Assembly (NCBI GenBank): GCA_936943315.1
Contig: CAKZJM010000259.1
Span: 1-10,221, forward strand
DNA: 10,221 nt
Direction: 5' to 3'
Source of the DNA: an uncultured Methylophilus sp.
GTDB taxonomy: Bacteria > Pseudomonadota > Gammaproteobacteria > Burkholderiales > Methylophilaceae
Both the position numbers and the translations under genes were made by a program. The notes beneath the pieces were generated by a model. The model was given only the letters and a program-made list of their open reading frames with translations. It ran no database searches and was not told the DNA's origin. This document shows positions 1 to 7,673 of this stretch, piece by piece (the first letter of the stretch is position 1; every line of letters begins with the position of its first letter).

Positions 1-2591
1 CGAACGGCGAAAGCCTGGATGCCTATCTGGTGGACCAGTCTAAAGCCGGGTTGGAACATCGCTTGGCGTATTTATACCCGGATGAACAACAACGGGAAGC
101 CAAACGCGCTGAATACGAAGAGCGCTTGCAGTTTGAGTGCAACATCATCGTACAAATGGGCTTTCCAGGTTACTTCCTCATCGTTGCCGATTTTATTAAC
201 TGGGCTAAAAACAACGGTGTGCCTGTTGGCCCTGGCCGGGGTTCTGGTGCGGGTTCCTTAGTGGCTTATAGTCTGGGTATTACTGATCTTGACCCGCTCA
301 AATATAACTTACTGTTTGAGCGTTTCCTCAACCCTGAGCGGGTTTCCATGCCCGACTTCGATATTGACTTCTGTATGGAAGGCCGAGATCGCGTCATCGA
401 TTACGTCAAGCACAAGTATGGCTTGGCATCGGTGTCACAGATCGCCACCTTCGGGACCATGGCGGCCAAGGCGGTGATCCGCGACGTGGGCCGCGTGCTC
501 GACTTACCGTTTAACTTTGTCGATGGGATTGCCAAGCTGATCCCGCTGGAGTTAGGCATCACGCTCGAATCCGCTTTGGAAAAAGAGCCGCAACTGCAAG
601 AGCGGCGCGAAAAAGAAGAAGAAGTCGCAGAATTACTTTCTTTGGCATTAAGGCTCGAAGGGCTGGTGCGTAACATCGGCATGCACGCCGGGGGCGTGCT
701 CATCGCCCCAGGCAAAATTTCTGACTTCTCTCCTGTCTATTGCCAGCCTAACGGCGACAGCCTGGTGAGCCAATATGACAAGGACGACGTAGAAGCAGTG
801 GGCCTGGTCAAGTTTGACTTTCTTGGCCTGCGGACCCTGACCATCCTCAATATGGCATTGGAAAACGCCAATGCCCAGCGCGCGCAGGATGAGTTGCCGC
901 CACTGAGTTTTGAGACCATTCCGCTCGACGACAAAAAGAGTTATCACCTGCTGAAAACAGCCAATACCACCGCCGTCTTCCAGCTGGAATCGCGCGGGAT
1001 GAAGGACATGCTCAAACAAGCCAAGCCTGATTTGTTTGAAGATATTATCGCTCTGGTTGCGTTGTACCGTCCCGGTCCGATGGACCTGATCCCAGACTTC
1101 TGTCGCCGTAAACACGGCACGCAACGCGTGGAGTATCCACATGCGTCGACCGAGTCTATCCTGAAAGAAACCTATGGTATCGCCGTCTATCAGGAGCAGG
1201 TGATGCAGATCGCGCAGGTTGTTGCCGGGTATAGCCTGGGCGGCGCTGACTTGCTGCGCCGCGCGATGGGTAAGAAAAAGCCCGAAGAGATGGTCAAGCA
1301 GCGCGAAATCTTCAATGAAGGCGCGCTCAAAAATGGCCTGACCTTGCAGCAATCGAATGAGCTGTTTGACTTGCTGGAAAAATTTGCCGGTTATGGCTTT
1401 AACAAGTCGCACGCGGCGGCTTATGCCTTGGTGGCTTACCACACGGCTTATCTCAAGGCACATTACCCGGCGGCCTTCCTGGCGGCGACCATGTCGGCAG
1501 ATATGAACAACACCGACAACGTGCATACCTTTTTTGATGATTGCGGTGCCAACCATGTTGAAGTGCTGCCACCGGATATCAATGCCAGCATTTACCAGTT
1601 TAAACCTCTGAATGCGCAGCAGGTTTTATACGGTTTGGGCGCGATTAAAGGCACGGGGTTGGCGGCGATTGAGCTCATTATGGCGTCTCGGCAAGCGCAG
1701 GGGCCATTCAAGGATTTATTCGATTTTTGCCAGCGCCTGGATCTACGCAAGGTGAACCGCCGCGTGATTGAATCGCTGATTCGCGCCGGCGCCTTTGATA
1801 AGCTAGAGCAGAACCGCGCCGCTTTGCTGGCAGGTCTGGATACCGCCATTAGTGTTGCCGAGCAGGGCGCAGCCCATGCCGGGCAGGACTGCTTATTTGG
1901 TGGTGTGATTGAAACCCGGCATGAGTTGCCTGGTATCGCGCCCTGGAGCCCTGAACAAGCCCTGCAGGAAGAGAAAACTGCCCTGGGTTTTTACCTGAGC
2001 GGGCATCCTTACTTGAGTTATAAAGCGCAGCTGGGGCCCTTTATCAAAGGCAACCTGAGTGAGCTCGCTCCGCAAGAGCAGCCAAAGTTGCTGGCAGGCG
2101 TGGTCATGGGGGTGCGCGTGCGTATGACCCAGCGTGGCAAAATGGCCATTGTGACCCTGGATGATGCTGTTGGCCGTGCCGATGTGGTGATTGGTGCTGA
2201 GCTACTGACGCAGCATGCGCAATGGATTAAAGAAGACCAGTTGCTGGTCGTGGAAGGGCGCATCAGCCACGACGAGTTTTCTGGTGGGTTCCGCGTCAGC
2301 GCACGCAAACTGTATGATTTGGCCGCAGTGAGAAACCGTTTTGCGCAGATGCTTACCCTCAGTTGCAATGGCACTTCTGATGTGCAACGGCTGATGAATG
2401 TCCTCACGCCTTATCGCTATGCGGGTGAGGAACAGAAACGTTGCCCCATTAAAGTGGACTATCATAATCAGTCTGCACAAGTCAGCCTGATGCTGGGAGA
2501 TGACTGGCAAGTCGTGTTGCATGATGACCTGCTACACAATTTACAGGGCTGGTTGTCAAAAGAAAACGTCAAAATCCTTTATAATGCCTGA
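1..2591 (+). CDS. dnaE: DNA polymerase III subunit alpha, 3' part of gene (5' end outside window)
   Basis: This is the catalytic alpha subunit of the replicative DNA polymerase III holoenzyme. The reading frame is open from base 3, so the first codons and the N-terminal PHP domain lie upstream; 862 residues are visible, against about 1140-1180 in the family. The polymerase palm is intact: GPGRGSGAGS lies near 228-257, and PDFDIDF supplies two catalytic aspartates (codons 360-362 and 366-368). The third sits in KFDFLGLRTL (codon 816-818), matching E. coli D401, D403 and D555. HAGGV, YRPGPMDLIP and the GYGFNKSHAAAYA stretch are also conserved. QDCLF (1884-1898) sits where the beta-clamp-binding motif is expected. 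An OB-fold-like segment (about 2085-2325, LLAGVVMGVRVRM onward) and a tau-binding-like C-terminus follow. It ends with TGA at 2589, 33 bp before accA. I see no intein and no missing catalytic residue. Confidence 0.97.
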   Translation, partial: NGESLDAYLVDQSKAGLEHRLAYLYPDEQQREAKRAEYEERLQFECNIIVQMGFPGYFLIVADFINWAKNNGVPVGPGRGSGAGSLVAYSLGITDLDPLKYNLLFERFLNPERVSMPDFDIDFCMEGRDRVIDYVKHKYGLASVSQIATFGTMAAKAVIRDVGRVLDLPFNFVDGIAKLIPLELGITLESALEKEPQLQERREKEEEVAELLSLALRLEGLVRNIGMHAGGVLIAPGKISDFSPVYCQPNGDSLVSQYDKDDVEAVGLVKFDFLGLRTLTILNMALENANAQRAQDELPPLSFETIPLDDKKSYHLLKTANTTAVFQLESRGMKDMLKQAKPDLFEDIIALVALYRPGPMDLIPDFCRRKHGTQRVEYPHASTESILKETYGIAVYQEQVMQIAQVVAGYSLGGADLLRRAMGKKKPEEMVKQREIFNEGALKNGLTLQQSNELFDLLEKFAGYGFNKSHAAAYALVAYHTAYLKAHYPAAFLAATMSADMNNTDNVHTFFDDCGANHVEVLPPDINASIYQFKPLNAQQVLYGLGAIKGTGLAAIELIMASRQAQGPFKDLFDFCQRLDLRKVNRRVIESLIRAGAFDKLEQNRAALLAGLDTAISVAEQGAAHAGQDCLFGGVIETRHELPGIAPWSPEQALQEEKTALGFYLSGHPYLSYKAQLGPFIKGNLSELAPQEQPKLLAGVVMGVRVRMTQRGKMAIVTLDDAVGRADVVIGAELLTQHAQWIKEDQLLVVEGRISHDEFSGGFRVSARKLYDLAAVRNRFAQMLTLSCNGTSDVQRLMNVLTPYRYAGEEQKRCPIKVDYHNQSAQVSLMLGDDWQVVLHDDLLHNLQGWLSKENVKILYNA
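2553..2585 (+). promoter_or_regulatory. Candidate sigma-70 promoter for accA inside the dnaE 3' end
   Basis: A perfect TATAAT (2580-2585) lies in the last codons of dnaE. A good -35-like TTGTCA (2553-2558, 5 of 6 to TTGACA) lies upstream, but the spacer is 21 bp, longer than the usual 16-18; at 17 bp the hexamer CAAAAG is poor. Transcription would start near 2592 and give a leader of about 33 nt before the accA ATG. E. coli also drives accA partly from within dnaE, which makes an internal promoter reasonable. It is inferred from sequence only. Confidence 0.35.
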
Positions 2592-2624
2592 ACTTTTTTC
2601 TAAGAACTCATATTGGAATTCACA

Positions 2625-3620
2625 ATGAGTGCAAAACGTTTAACGCCTAGTAAACTGACTTATCTTGATTTCGAGCAACCCATCGCCGAGCTGGAAAAGC
2701 GAATTGAAGCTTTGCAGGTATCGCATGATGAACACGATTCTCTCGATATTTCCAAAGAACTGGATCTGCTGCAAAAGAAAAATAGTAAGTTATTGCAGGA
2801 CACTTATCAAAACCTGAGCGCCTGGCAAATTTCGCAGGTGGCACGTCACCCGCAACGTCCTTACACCATTGATTACATCAATGCCTTGTTCTCCGACTTC
2901 CAGGAATTGCATGGCGATCGTGCCTATTCGGATGATCCGGCCATTGTCGGTGGCATTGCGCGCTTCAAAGGCATTCCGGTCATGGTCATGGGCCACCAAA
3001 AAGGCCGTGACATCAAAGAGCGCCAATACCGCAATTTTGGCATGCCGCGCCCTGAAGGCTACCGTAAGGCTTTACGTTTATTCCGCCTGGCCGAAAAATT
3101 CCACTTGCCTATCATTACTTTCATTGATACCCCGGGCGCATATCCTGGCATCGGTGCTGAGGAGCGCGGCCAGTCTGAAGCGATTGCGCGTAACCTGTAT
3201 GTGATGGCCGAGTTGAAAACCCCGATTATTGGTATCGTCATCGGTGAGGGCGGTTCTGGTGGTGCGCTGGCACTGGGCGTAGTGGACCATTTGAATATGT
3301 TGCAATACTCAACTTATTCTGTGATTTCGCCTGAAGGCTGCGCTTCTATTTTGTGGAAAAGTGCCAGCAAGGCACCTGATGCCGCTGAAACCTTAGGCAT
3401 TACTGCGGATCGCTTAAAATCCTTAGGCTTGGTTGATACGATTGTCAGTGAGCCACTTGGCGGCGCGCATCGTAATTACGAAGAAGTGATGGAGCGCATT
3501 GGCCAGGCCATTAGCCAACAGCTTAAAACACTGCAAGCCAAAAAAGTGCCGCAACTGCTGGAAACCCGTTACCAGCGCCTGATGAGTTACGGTAAATTCA
3601 AATCCGCCGGTGAAAAATAA
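2625..3620 (+). CDS. accA: Acetyl-CoA carboxylase carboxyltransferase subunit alpha
   Basis: AccA pairs with AccD to move the carboxyl group from carboxy-biotin on AccB to acetyl-CoA, making malonyl-CoA, the first committed step of fatty-acid synthesis in the cytoplasm. The 331-residue product is close to the usual 317-325. Family landmarks run in order: LDFEQPIAELE (about 14-24), ARHPQRPY (73-80), GDRAYSDDPAIVGGIAR (97-113), GHQKGRD (123-129), NFGMPRPEGYRKALRL (137-152), TFIDTPGAYPGIGAEERGQS (165-184), the glycine-rich GEGGSGGALA (207-216) and YSVISPEGCASILWK (231-245). It ends with RYQRLMSYG near the C-terminus, as in E. coli. I chose ATG 2625, preceded by GGA at 2615-2617, because the product then begins like other AccA proteins; an in-frame TTG at 2613 would add four residues. 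It lies between dnaE and tilS. accB, accC and accD are not in the window. Confidence 0.97.
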   Translation: MSAKRLTPSKLTYLDFEQPIAELEKRIEALQVSHDEHDSLDISKELDLLQKKNSKLLQDTYQNLSAWQISQVARHPQRPYTIDYINALFSDFQELHGDRAYSDDPAIVGGIARFKGIPVMVMGHQKGRDIKERQYRNFGMPRPEGYRKALRLFRLAEKFHLPIITFIDTPGAYPGIGAEERGQSEAIARNLYVMAELKTPIIGIVIGEGGSGGALALGVVDHLNMLQYSTYSVISPEGCASILWKSASKAPDAAETLGITADRLKSLGLVDTIVSEPLGGAHRNYEEVMERIGQAISQQLKTLQAKKVPQLLETRYQRLMSYGKFKSAGEK

Positions 3621-3627
3621 TTCTGTC

Positions 3628-5064
3628 ATGCTTGCCCAGCTGGAAAATGTCGTTGCGGCTTTTCTGGCTCGGTTAAATCCCTCCACGCCGCCACATCTCC
3701 TGCTTGCACTGAGCGGTGGCGTAGACTCCATGGCGCTGTTGCACACTTTGTCGCAGCTCCGTCAGCGCCTGCCGTTTACCTTGTCTGCCATGCACGTGCA
3801 CCATGGGCTCAGCCCGAATGCTGACGACTGGCTGCAATTATGTGAGCGTGCGTGCCTTGAGAACAACATCCCTTTTTATCATGAAAAAGTGCATGTCAAC
3901 CCTCAAAGCGGTTTAGGCATAGAAGCCACTGCGCGAGAAGCACGCTACCAGGCCTTAGAACGCACTCGTCGGCAACTTTCCACCCAGGCCATCGTCACGG
4001 CCCATCATATGCAGGACCAGGCAGAAACCCTGTTGTTGCAACTCATGCGAGGCGCGGGCGTCCGGGGCTTAAGTGCCATGGGTGAGTGGGATACTGACCG
4101 CTATCTGCTCAGGCCATTATTGACAGTGCCTAAAGCTGAGCTACTTCAATACGCCACTGAGCATGAGCTCGCGTGGGTAGAAGACGAAAGTAACAGCGAT
4201 GTGAGCTATGACCGTAATTTTATGCGGCAGAACGTGATGCCGGTCATGCGAGAGCGCTATCCCCAGCTGGATCATGCCTTGCTACGCAGCGCTTCACATC
4301 TGGCTGAAGCCCAAACATTACTGGATGTGCTCGCGCAGCAAGACTTACAACTCTGCGACGTCCGCGATGAATGGTTAGGCCAGTCCATAGACATTTCAAG
4401 ACTGCACGCGCTGGGCGACGTGCGTGCCAAAAATCTGCTTCGCGGCTGGTTTCAGCAACTGCATTTGCGTATGCCTAACACCGAGCAGCTCCAGGATTAC
4501 TGGCAACAACTCTCGTCAGTGCAACCACATCGCTACTTGCATTTGCCTTTACAAGGGCAAACGCAGCAGCATAAGGCTTACCTGCATCACTACCAGCAGC
4601 GTTTATATTGCGTCGGCAAACCTAGTGCTTTGCCGCAAACCCCGCTCATTTGGCAAGGGCATCAAAGCCAGGTGTGGGGCGATTGGCAAGTCCAGTTTAA
4701 AGTCAGTAAAGCGCGCGGCATTGCCTTGGCGCGCCTGGGTATCTCGCCAGCGGCAATTACCTTGAATAAGCGCTATGGCCAACCTATCCCTCTCCCTGAA
4801 GGCATGGAGTTGTTATTAATGCCTCGCTCCGGCGGAGAAGCCTTACAGCCTGATGCCAAACGTCCAAGACGCGAATTAAAAGTAATTTTTCAAATGCAGG
4901 CAGTGCCTCCCTGGCAACGTGCTTTCTATCCTGTCGTTCAGATTAAAACCACCCAACCATCGGCTTCTCAATCGCTTGTAGCCTTGGCAGGTCTTGCGGT
5001 TGATCATGCCTGGCGCCCTGGCCGTAATGCCTACGGCCTCGAAATTTTCCTTACCCCTCTTTGA
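3628..5064 (+). CDS. tilS: tRNA(Ile)-lysidine synthetase
   Basis: TilS uses ATP and lysine to convert C34 of the CAU-anticodon tRNA-Ile2 into lysidine, which switches the tRNA from Met to Ile identity and AUG to AUA decoding; it is normally essential. The N-terminal PP-loop ATPase signature SGGVDS is at 3712-3729. It is followed by MHVHHGLSPNADDW, the TAHHMQDQAETLLLQLMRGA region (about 3994-4053), GVRGLSAM and SYDRNFMRQNVMP (about 4204-4242). The C-terminal substrate-binding domain is marked by RSGGEALQPDAKRPRRELK and FQMQAVPPWQRAFYP (about 4825-4932). The product is 478 residues, longer than E. coli's 432, with the extra length between the two domains. ATG 3628 follows the accA stop by 7 bp. 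An in-frame GTG at 3610 would overlap accA by 11 bp and add six residues; neither start has a clear Shine-Dalgarno, so reinitiation after accA is likely. Confidence 0.94.
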   Translation: MLAQLENVVAAFLARLNPSTPPHLLLALSGGVDSMALLHTLSQLRQRLPFTLSAMHVHHGLSPNADDWLQLCERACLENNIPFYHEKVHVNPQSGLGIEATAREARYQALERTRRQLSTQAIVTAHHMQDQAETLLLQLMRGAGVRGLSAMGEWDTDRYLLRPLLTVPKAELLQYATEHELAWVEDESNSDVSYDRNFMRQNVMPVMRERYPQLDHALLRSASHLAEAQTLLDVLAQQDLQLCDVRDEWLGQSIDISRLHALGDVRAKNLLRGWFQQLHLRMPNTEQLQDYWQQLSSVQPHRYLHLPLQGQTQQHKAYLHHYQQRLYCVGKPSALPQTPLIWQGHQSQVWGDWQVQFKVSKARGIALARLGISPAAITLNKRYGQPIPLPEGMELLLMPRSGGEALQPDAKRPRRELKVIFQMQAVPPWQRAFYPVVQIKTTQPSASQSLVALAGLAVDHAWRPGRNAYGLEIFLTPL

Positions 5065-5091
5065 TATTATTGGTTGTAATAAACCACCTAA

Positions 5092-5129
5092 AACCATAAA
5101 ATTGGCTGTATATAGCCAATTTTATGGTT
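5092..5129. terminator. Perfect 16-bp hairpin, probable terminator of dnaE-accA-tilS
   Basis: The arms AACCATAAAATTGGCT (5092-5107) and AGCCAATTTTATGGTT (5114-5129) are exact reverse complements around the 6-nt loop GTATAT. It begins 27 bp after the tilS stop. The inner ATTGGCT/AGCCAAT part is followed by TTTTAT and preceded by ATAAAA, so it can act as a low-GC intrinsic terminator on either strand. No further U tract follows the full stem, so termination strength is uncertain. A smaller inverted repeat, TGGTT-6-AACCA (5071-5086), precedes it. Confidence 0.6.
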
Positions 5130-5179
5130 GATATCCACCATAATAATTTTATTTGCTTGATTTTAATGACTTTTTTCTG

Positions 5180-5208
5180 ATGGCAATAACCGGAACGCTT
5201 ATTGCTAT
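5180..5208. promoter_or_regulatory. Inverted repeat upstream of the receptor gene, candidate operator
   Basis: GCAATAA (5183-5189) and TTATTGC (5199-5205) are perfect reverse complements separated by 9 bp. The symmetry extends outward to ATGGCAATAA and TTATTGCTAT with a single G/T mismatch. It lies 56 bp before the receptor ATG, with a weak -10-like TTTAAT (5221-5226) just downstream; the hexamer 17 bp upstream of it (CTTATT, 5198-5203) is a poor -35 and overlaps the repeat. Spacing and symmetry suit a dimeric regulator site, or a leader hairpin if transcription starts further upstream. It does not match a Fur box or the -24/-12 spacing of sigma-54 promoters. Confidence 0.35.
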
Positions 5209-5263
5209 TTAAGAATGCTTTTTAATCAAAATAAAAGTATTTCGGGAAAAGGGATCATTACGT

Positions 5264-7660
5264 ATGAATAAAAATACAGTCAAGCCATTATTGCTTGCAA
5301 TCTTATCTGCCTATGCGGCTCAATCTTTGTCCGTGCATGCGGAAGCGATTGAGTTGGATAAAGTAGAGGTGATTAGCACCACACCTTTGAATGGCGTAGG
5401 TGTGCCTGTGGAGTATATTCCGGCAGGCATACAACAAGTCAAACAAAAGGATCTGATTAAACAAAAGAATCTGACTTTAGGCGATTACATGAATCAAAAC
5501 ATGTTGGGCGTGAATGTCAATGAAACACAAAACAACCCCTATCAGCCAGATGTGAATTATCACGGCTTTACGGCGTCGCCTCTGCTGGGTACGCCACAAG
5601 GTTTGTCTGTCTATGTAGATGGTGTACGGGTTAACGAAGCGTTTGGTGATGTGGTTAACTGGGATTTGATTCCAATGAATGCTATCAATCAAATGACTTT
5701 AATTCCCGGCTCTAACCCATTGTTTGGTTTGAACACTTTGGGTGGTGCAATTTCTGTGCAAACAAAGAGTGGCCGTACAAACCAGGGGGGGGCGGTAGAA
5801 GCTTATACCGGTTCATGGGGCCGTCATGTGATCAATGCAGAGTACGGTGCCTTGTCAGAAGATGGTTCTAAAGATTTCTTTATTTCCGGAAATAGTTTTG
5901 AAGAAGACGGCTGGCGCAGTTTTTCTGCCTCTCGCGTGAAGCAGTTGTTCACTAAAGCTGGCTGGCAGAATGAAAAAACGTCACTGAATCTGAGCTTGTC
6001 GCTGGCAGATAACAAAATGCGTGGCAATGGTATGCAGGCTGCGAGCTTGATTGATGGCCTGGGTTATAAGAGTAACTTTACCGTGCCTGACCAGACTAAA
6101 AATAAGATGGCTTTTCTGAACTTGAACTTAAGCCATTATTTCGCTGACGATATTCAGTTGAGTGGTAACGTTTACTACAGACATGTACGTACAGCTACAT
6201 TCAACGGTGACTTGAATGATGACTTTGACACTACAACAGTAGATACCGATGGAAGCGGCGATATTGATGGGGGAGAACTGGCAGCTGCTAACGCTAACTG
6301 TCTGGCCGGTACAGATTCAGACGAAAACTGTTCAGGTGCGATTAACAGAACAAAACTTACCCAGAAAAGCTACGGTTTTACGTCTCAGCTGACTTTCTCA
6401 CAAGATCTGCTTGGCTTAAAAAACCAGTTTATCAGCGGTCTTGGTTACAACCGCGGTAAGACAAACTTTTCTCAAAATACAGAATATGGTCTTTTAAATA
6501 GCTACCGTGGCATTGACGGTACTGGCGAGTTAAACGAGCTGGATGAACAGGTTAAACTGAGTGGTACTAACCGTACCTGGAGCGTCTTTGCAACTGATAC
6601 TTTGTCATTGAGCCCATTCTGGCATTTGACCGCTTCAGCGCGCTACAACACCACTAAAATTGATAACAACGACAAGATTTTACCTAGTGGTTCAGGCTCA
6701 TTAAGTGGTACGCACAGTTATAACCGTTTGAACCCTTCCTTGGGCATTAACTTTACACCTACCAAACAACTCACTGCTTACGCGTCTTACAGTGAAAGCA
6801 GCCGTGCACCGACGACGGTTGAACTGGGTTGTGCGGACGAAAATAATCCTTGTAAACTGCCTAACGCAATGGCAGGGGATCCACCGCTCAAACAAGTGGT
6901 GAGTAAAACCTACGAGGGTGGGTTGCGTGGCATGCTGACGCAAGAGGTGGGCTGGAGTTTGGGGGCTTATCACACCATGAACACTGATGATATCCAGTTC
7001 ATTACTTCTGCAACAGCGTTGAACAACGGTTCTGGTTTTTTCTCTAATATTGGCAAAACACGTCGCCAGGGGATTGATGCCGGTTTGTTTGGCAAGGTGG
7101 ACGCGTTTTCATGGAACCTGGGTTATAGCTACGTTCAAGCCACTTACCAGTCAGCTTTCACGATTGCAAACGAGGTTAACACTAGCGCTGAAGTAGATCC
7201 AGCTTCAGGTAACAGCTTTATTCAGGTGAAAAAAGGTGACTACCTGGCCGGTATTCCCAAGCATCAGTTCAAATTGGGCCTGGGTTACGACGTTACACCA
7301 CAATGGAACGTAGGCAGTAATATTGTGGCGTTCTCCAGCCAGTATTCCCGTGGTAATGAGAATAACAAAGACACCAGCTCTGGTGCCAAAGTACGTGGCT
7401 ACAGTGTAGTTAATCTGTTCACGAATTACCGTTTTGAAAATGGCTGGAATATTTTTGCCCGTGTGAATAACGTATTTGATCGCGAATACTACAGCCTGGG
7501 CATGCTTGGCCAGAACCCGATTGATCCAACGACAGGCGCTTTCACAGGCAACTCTGTCAATGATCCGTTCTATTCACCAGGCGCACCGCGTGCTGGCTGG
7601 ATCGGCGCCCGCTATGATTTTGGTGCAAAAAAATCAGCGGTTAGCTATGACAAAGACTAA
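5264..7660 (+). CDS. TonB-dependent outer-membrane receptor with an EF-hand-type loop
   Basis: This is a gated 22-strand-type outer-membrane transporter that would import a scarce ligand using the TonB-ExbB-ExbD complex. ATG 5264 is well placed behind AAAAGGGA (5247-5254). Residues 1-26 form a signal peptide (KPLLLAILSAYAAQ core, cleavage after VHA). A TonB-box-like DKVEVIST follows (32-39). The plug (about 45-170) contains GLSVYVDGVRVNEAFGDV and NPLFGLNTLGGAISVQTKSG. The barrel covers about 175-786, with conserved ESSRAPTTVELGCADENNPC (C523 and C530) and VNNVFDREYYS. Residues 327-338 (DTDGSGDIDGGE) match the 12-residue EF-hand calcium loop and are followed by C346 and C356 around acidic residues. 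The last barrel strand ends at F786, but 12 further residues follow, unlike most barrels. Eight G at 5785-5792 make the gene slippage-prone. A response regulator follows 13 bp later. The plug resembles receptors often labelled FecA-like, but the ligand cannot be told. Confidence 0.93.
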   Translation: MNKNTVKPLLLAILSAYAAQSLSVHAEAIELDKVEVISTTPLNGVGVPVEYIPAGIQQVKQKDLIKQKNLTLGDYMNQNMLGVNVNETQNNPYQPDVNYHGFTASPLLGTPQGLSVYVDGVRVNEAFGDVVNWDLIPMNAINQMTLIPGSNPLFGLNTLGGAISVQTKSGRTNQGGAVEAYTGSWGRHVINAEYGALSEDGSKDFFISGNSFEEDGWRSFSASRVKQLFTKAGWQNEKTSLNLSLSLADNKMRGNGMQAASLIDGLGYKSNFTVPDQTKNKMAFLNLNLSHYFADDIQLSGNVYYRHVRTATFNGDLNDDFDTTTVDTDGSGDIDGGELAAANANCLAGTDSDENCSGAINRTKLTQKSYGFTSQLTFSQDLLGLKNQFISGLGYNRGKTNFSQNTEYGLLNSYRGIDGTGELNELDEQVKLSGTNRTWSVFATDTLSLSPFWHLTASARYNTTKIDNNDKILPSGSGSLSGTHSYNRLNPSLGINFTPTKQLTAYASYSESSRAPTTVELGCADENNPCKLPNAMAGDPPLKQVVSKTYEGGLRGMLTQEVGWSLGAYHTMNTDDIQFITSATALNNGSGFFSNIGKTRRQGIDAGLFGKVDAFSWNLGYSYVQATYQSAFTIANEVNTSAEVDPASGNSFIQVKKGDYLAGIPKHQFKLGLGYDVTPQWNVGSNIVAFSSQYSRGNENNKDTSSGAKVRGYSVVNLFTNYRFENGWNIFARVNNVFDREYYSLGMLGQNPIDPTTGAFTGNSVNDPFYSPGAPRAGWIGARYDFGAKKSAVSYDKD
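5785..5792 (+). repeat. Homopolymeric G8 tract in the receptor coding sequence
   Basis: Eight consecutive G span codons Q174-G175-G176-A177. Loss of one G would bring TAG into frame at 5796-5798, two codons on; gain of one G would bring TAA into frame at 5869-5871. Either slip would remove almost the entire barrel. Poly-G tracts of this kind are known contingency loci in other Gram-negative surface genes; variation here is an inference. Confidence 0.8.
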
Positions 7661-7673
7661 GTAAGGAAGACGC

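Noticed and set aside
648..1556. A 302-codon open frame on the minus strand
   Set aside because: It lies wholly antisense to the conserved polymerase core of dnaE, and its product resembles no family I know. It is explained by codon bias of the real gene.
4424..4765. A 113-codon + strand frame inside tilS
   Set aside because: It overlaps tilS in another frame, has no ribosome site, and gives a product without recognisable domains.
5131..5160. AT-rich segment as a Fur box for the receptor
   Set aside because: It has no GATAAT-type inverted hexamers in the right arrangement; only chance AT-rich similarity.
5181..5206. TGGC followed by TTGC upstream of the receptor as a sigma-54 promoter
   Set aside because: The GG and GC elements are 20 bp apart instead of 10, so the spacing rules it out.
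5065..5263. Riboswitch or small RNA in the tilS-receptor gap
   Set aside because: Only the two inverted repeats stand out. I see no conserved cobalamin, TPP or similar riboswitch core.
5264..7660. Naming the receptor as a specific iron-citrate, cobalamin or lanthanide transporter
   Set aside because: No substrate-synthesis or partner transporter genes are nearby, and the plug motifs are shared by receptors of differing specificity.
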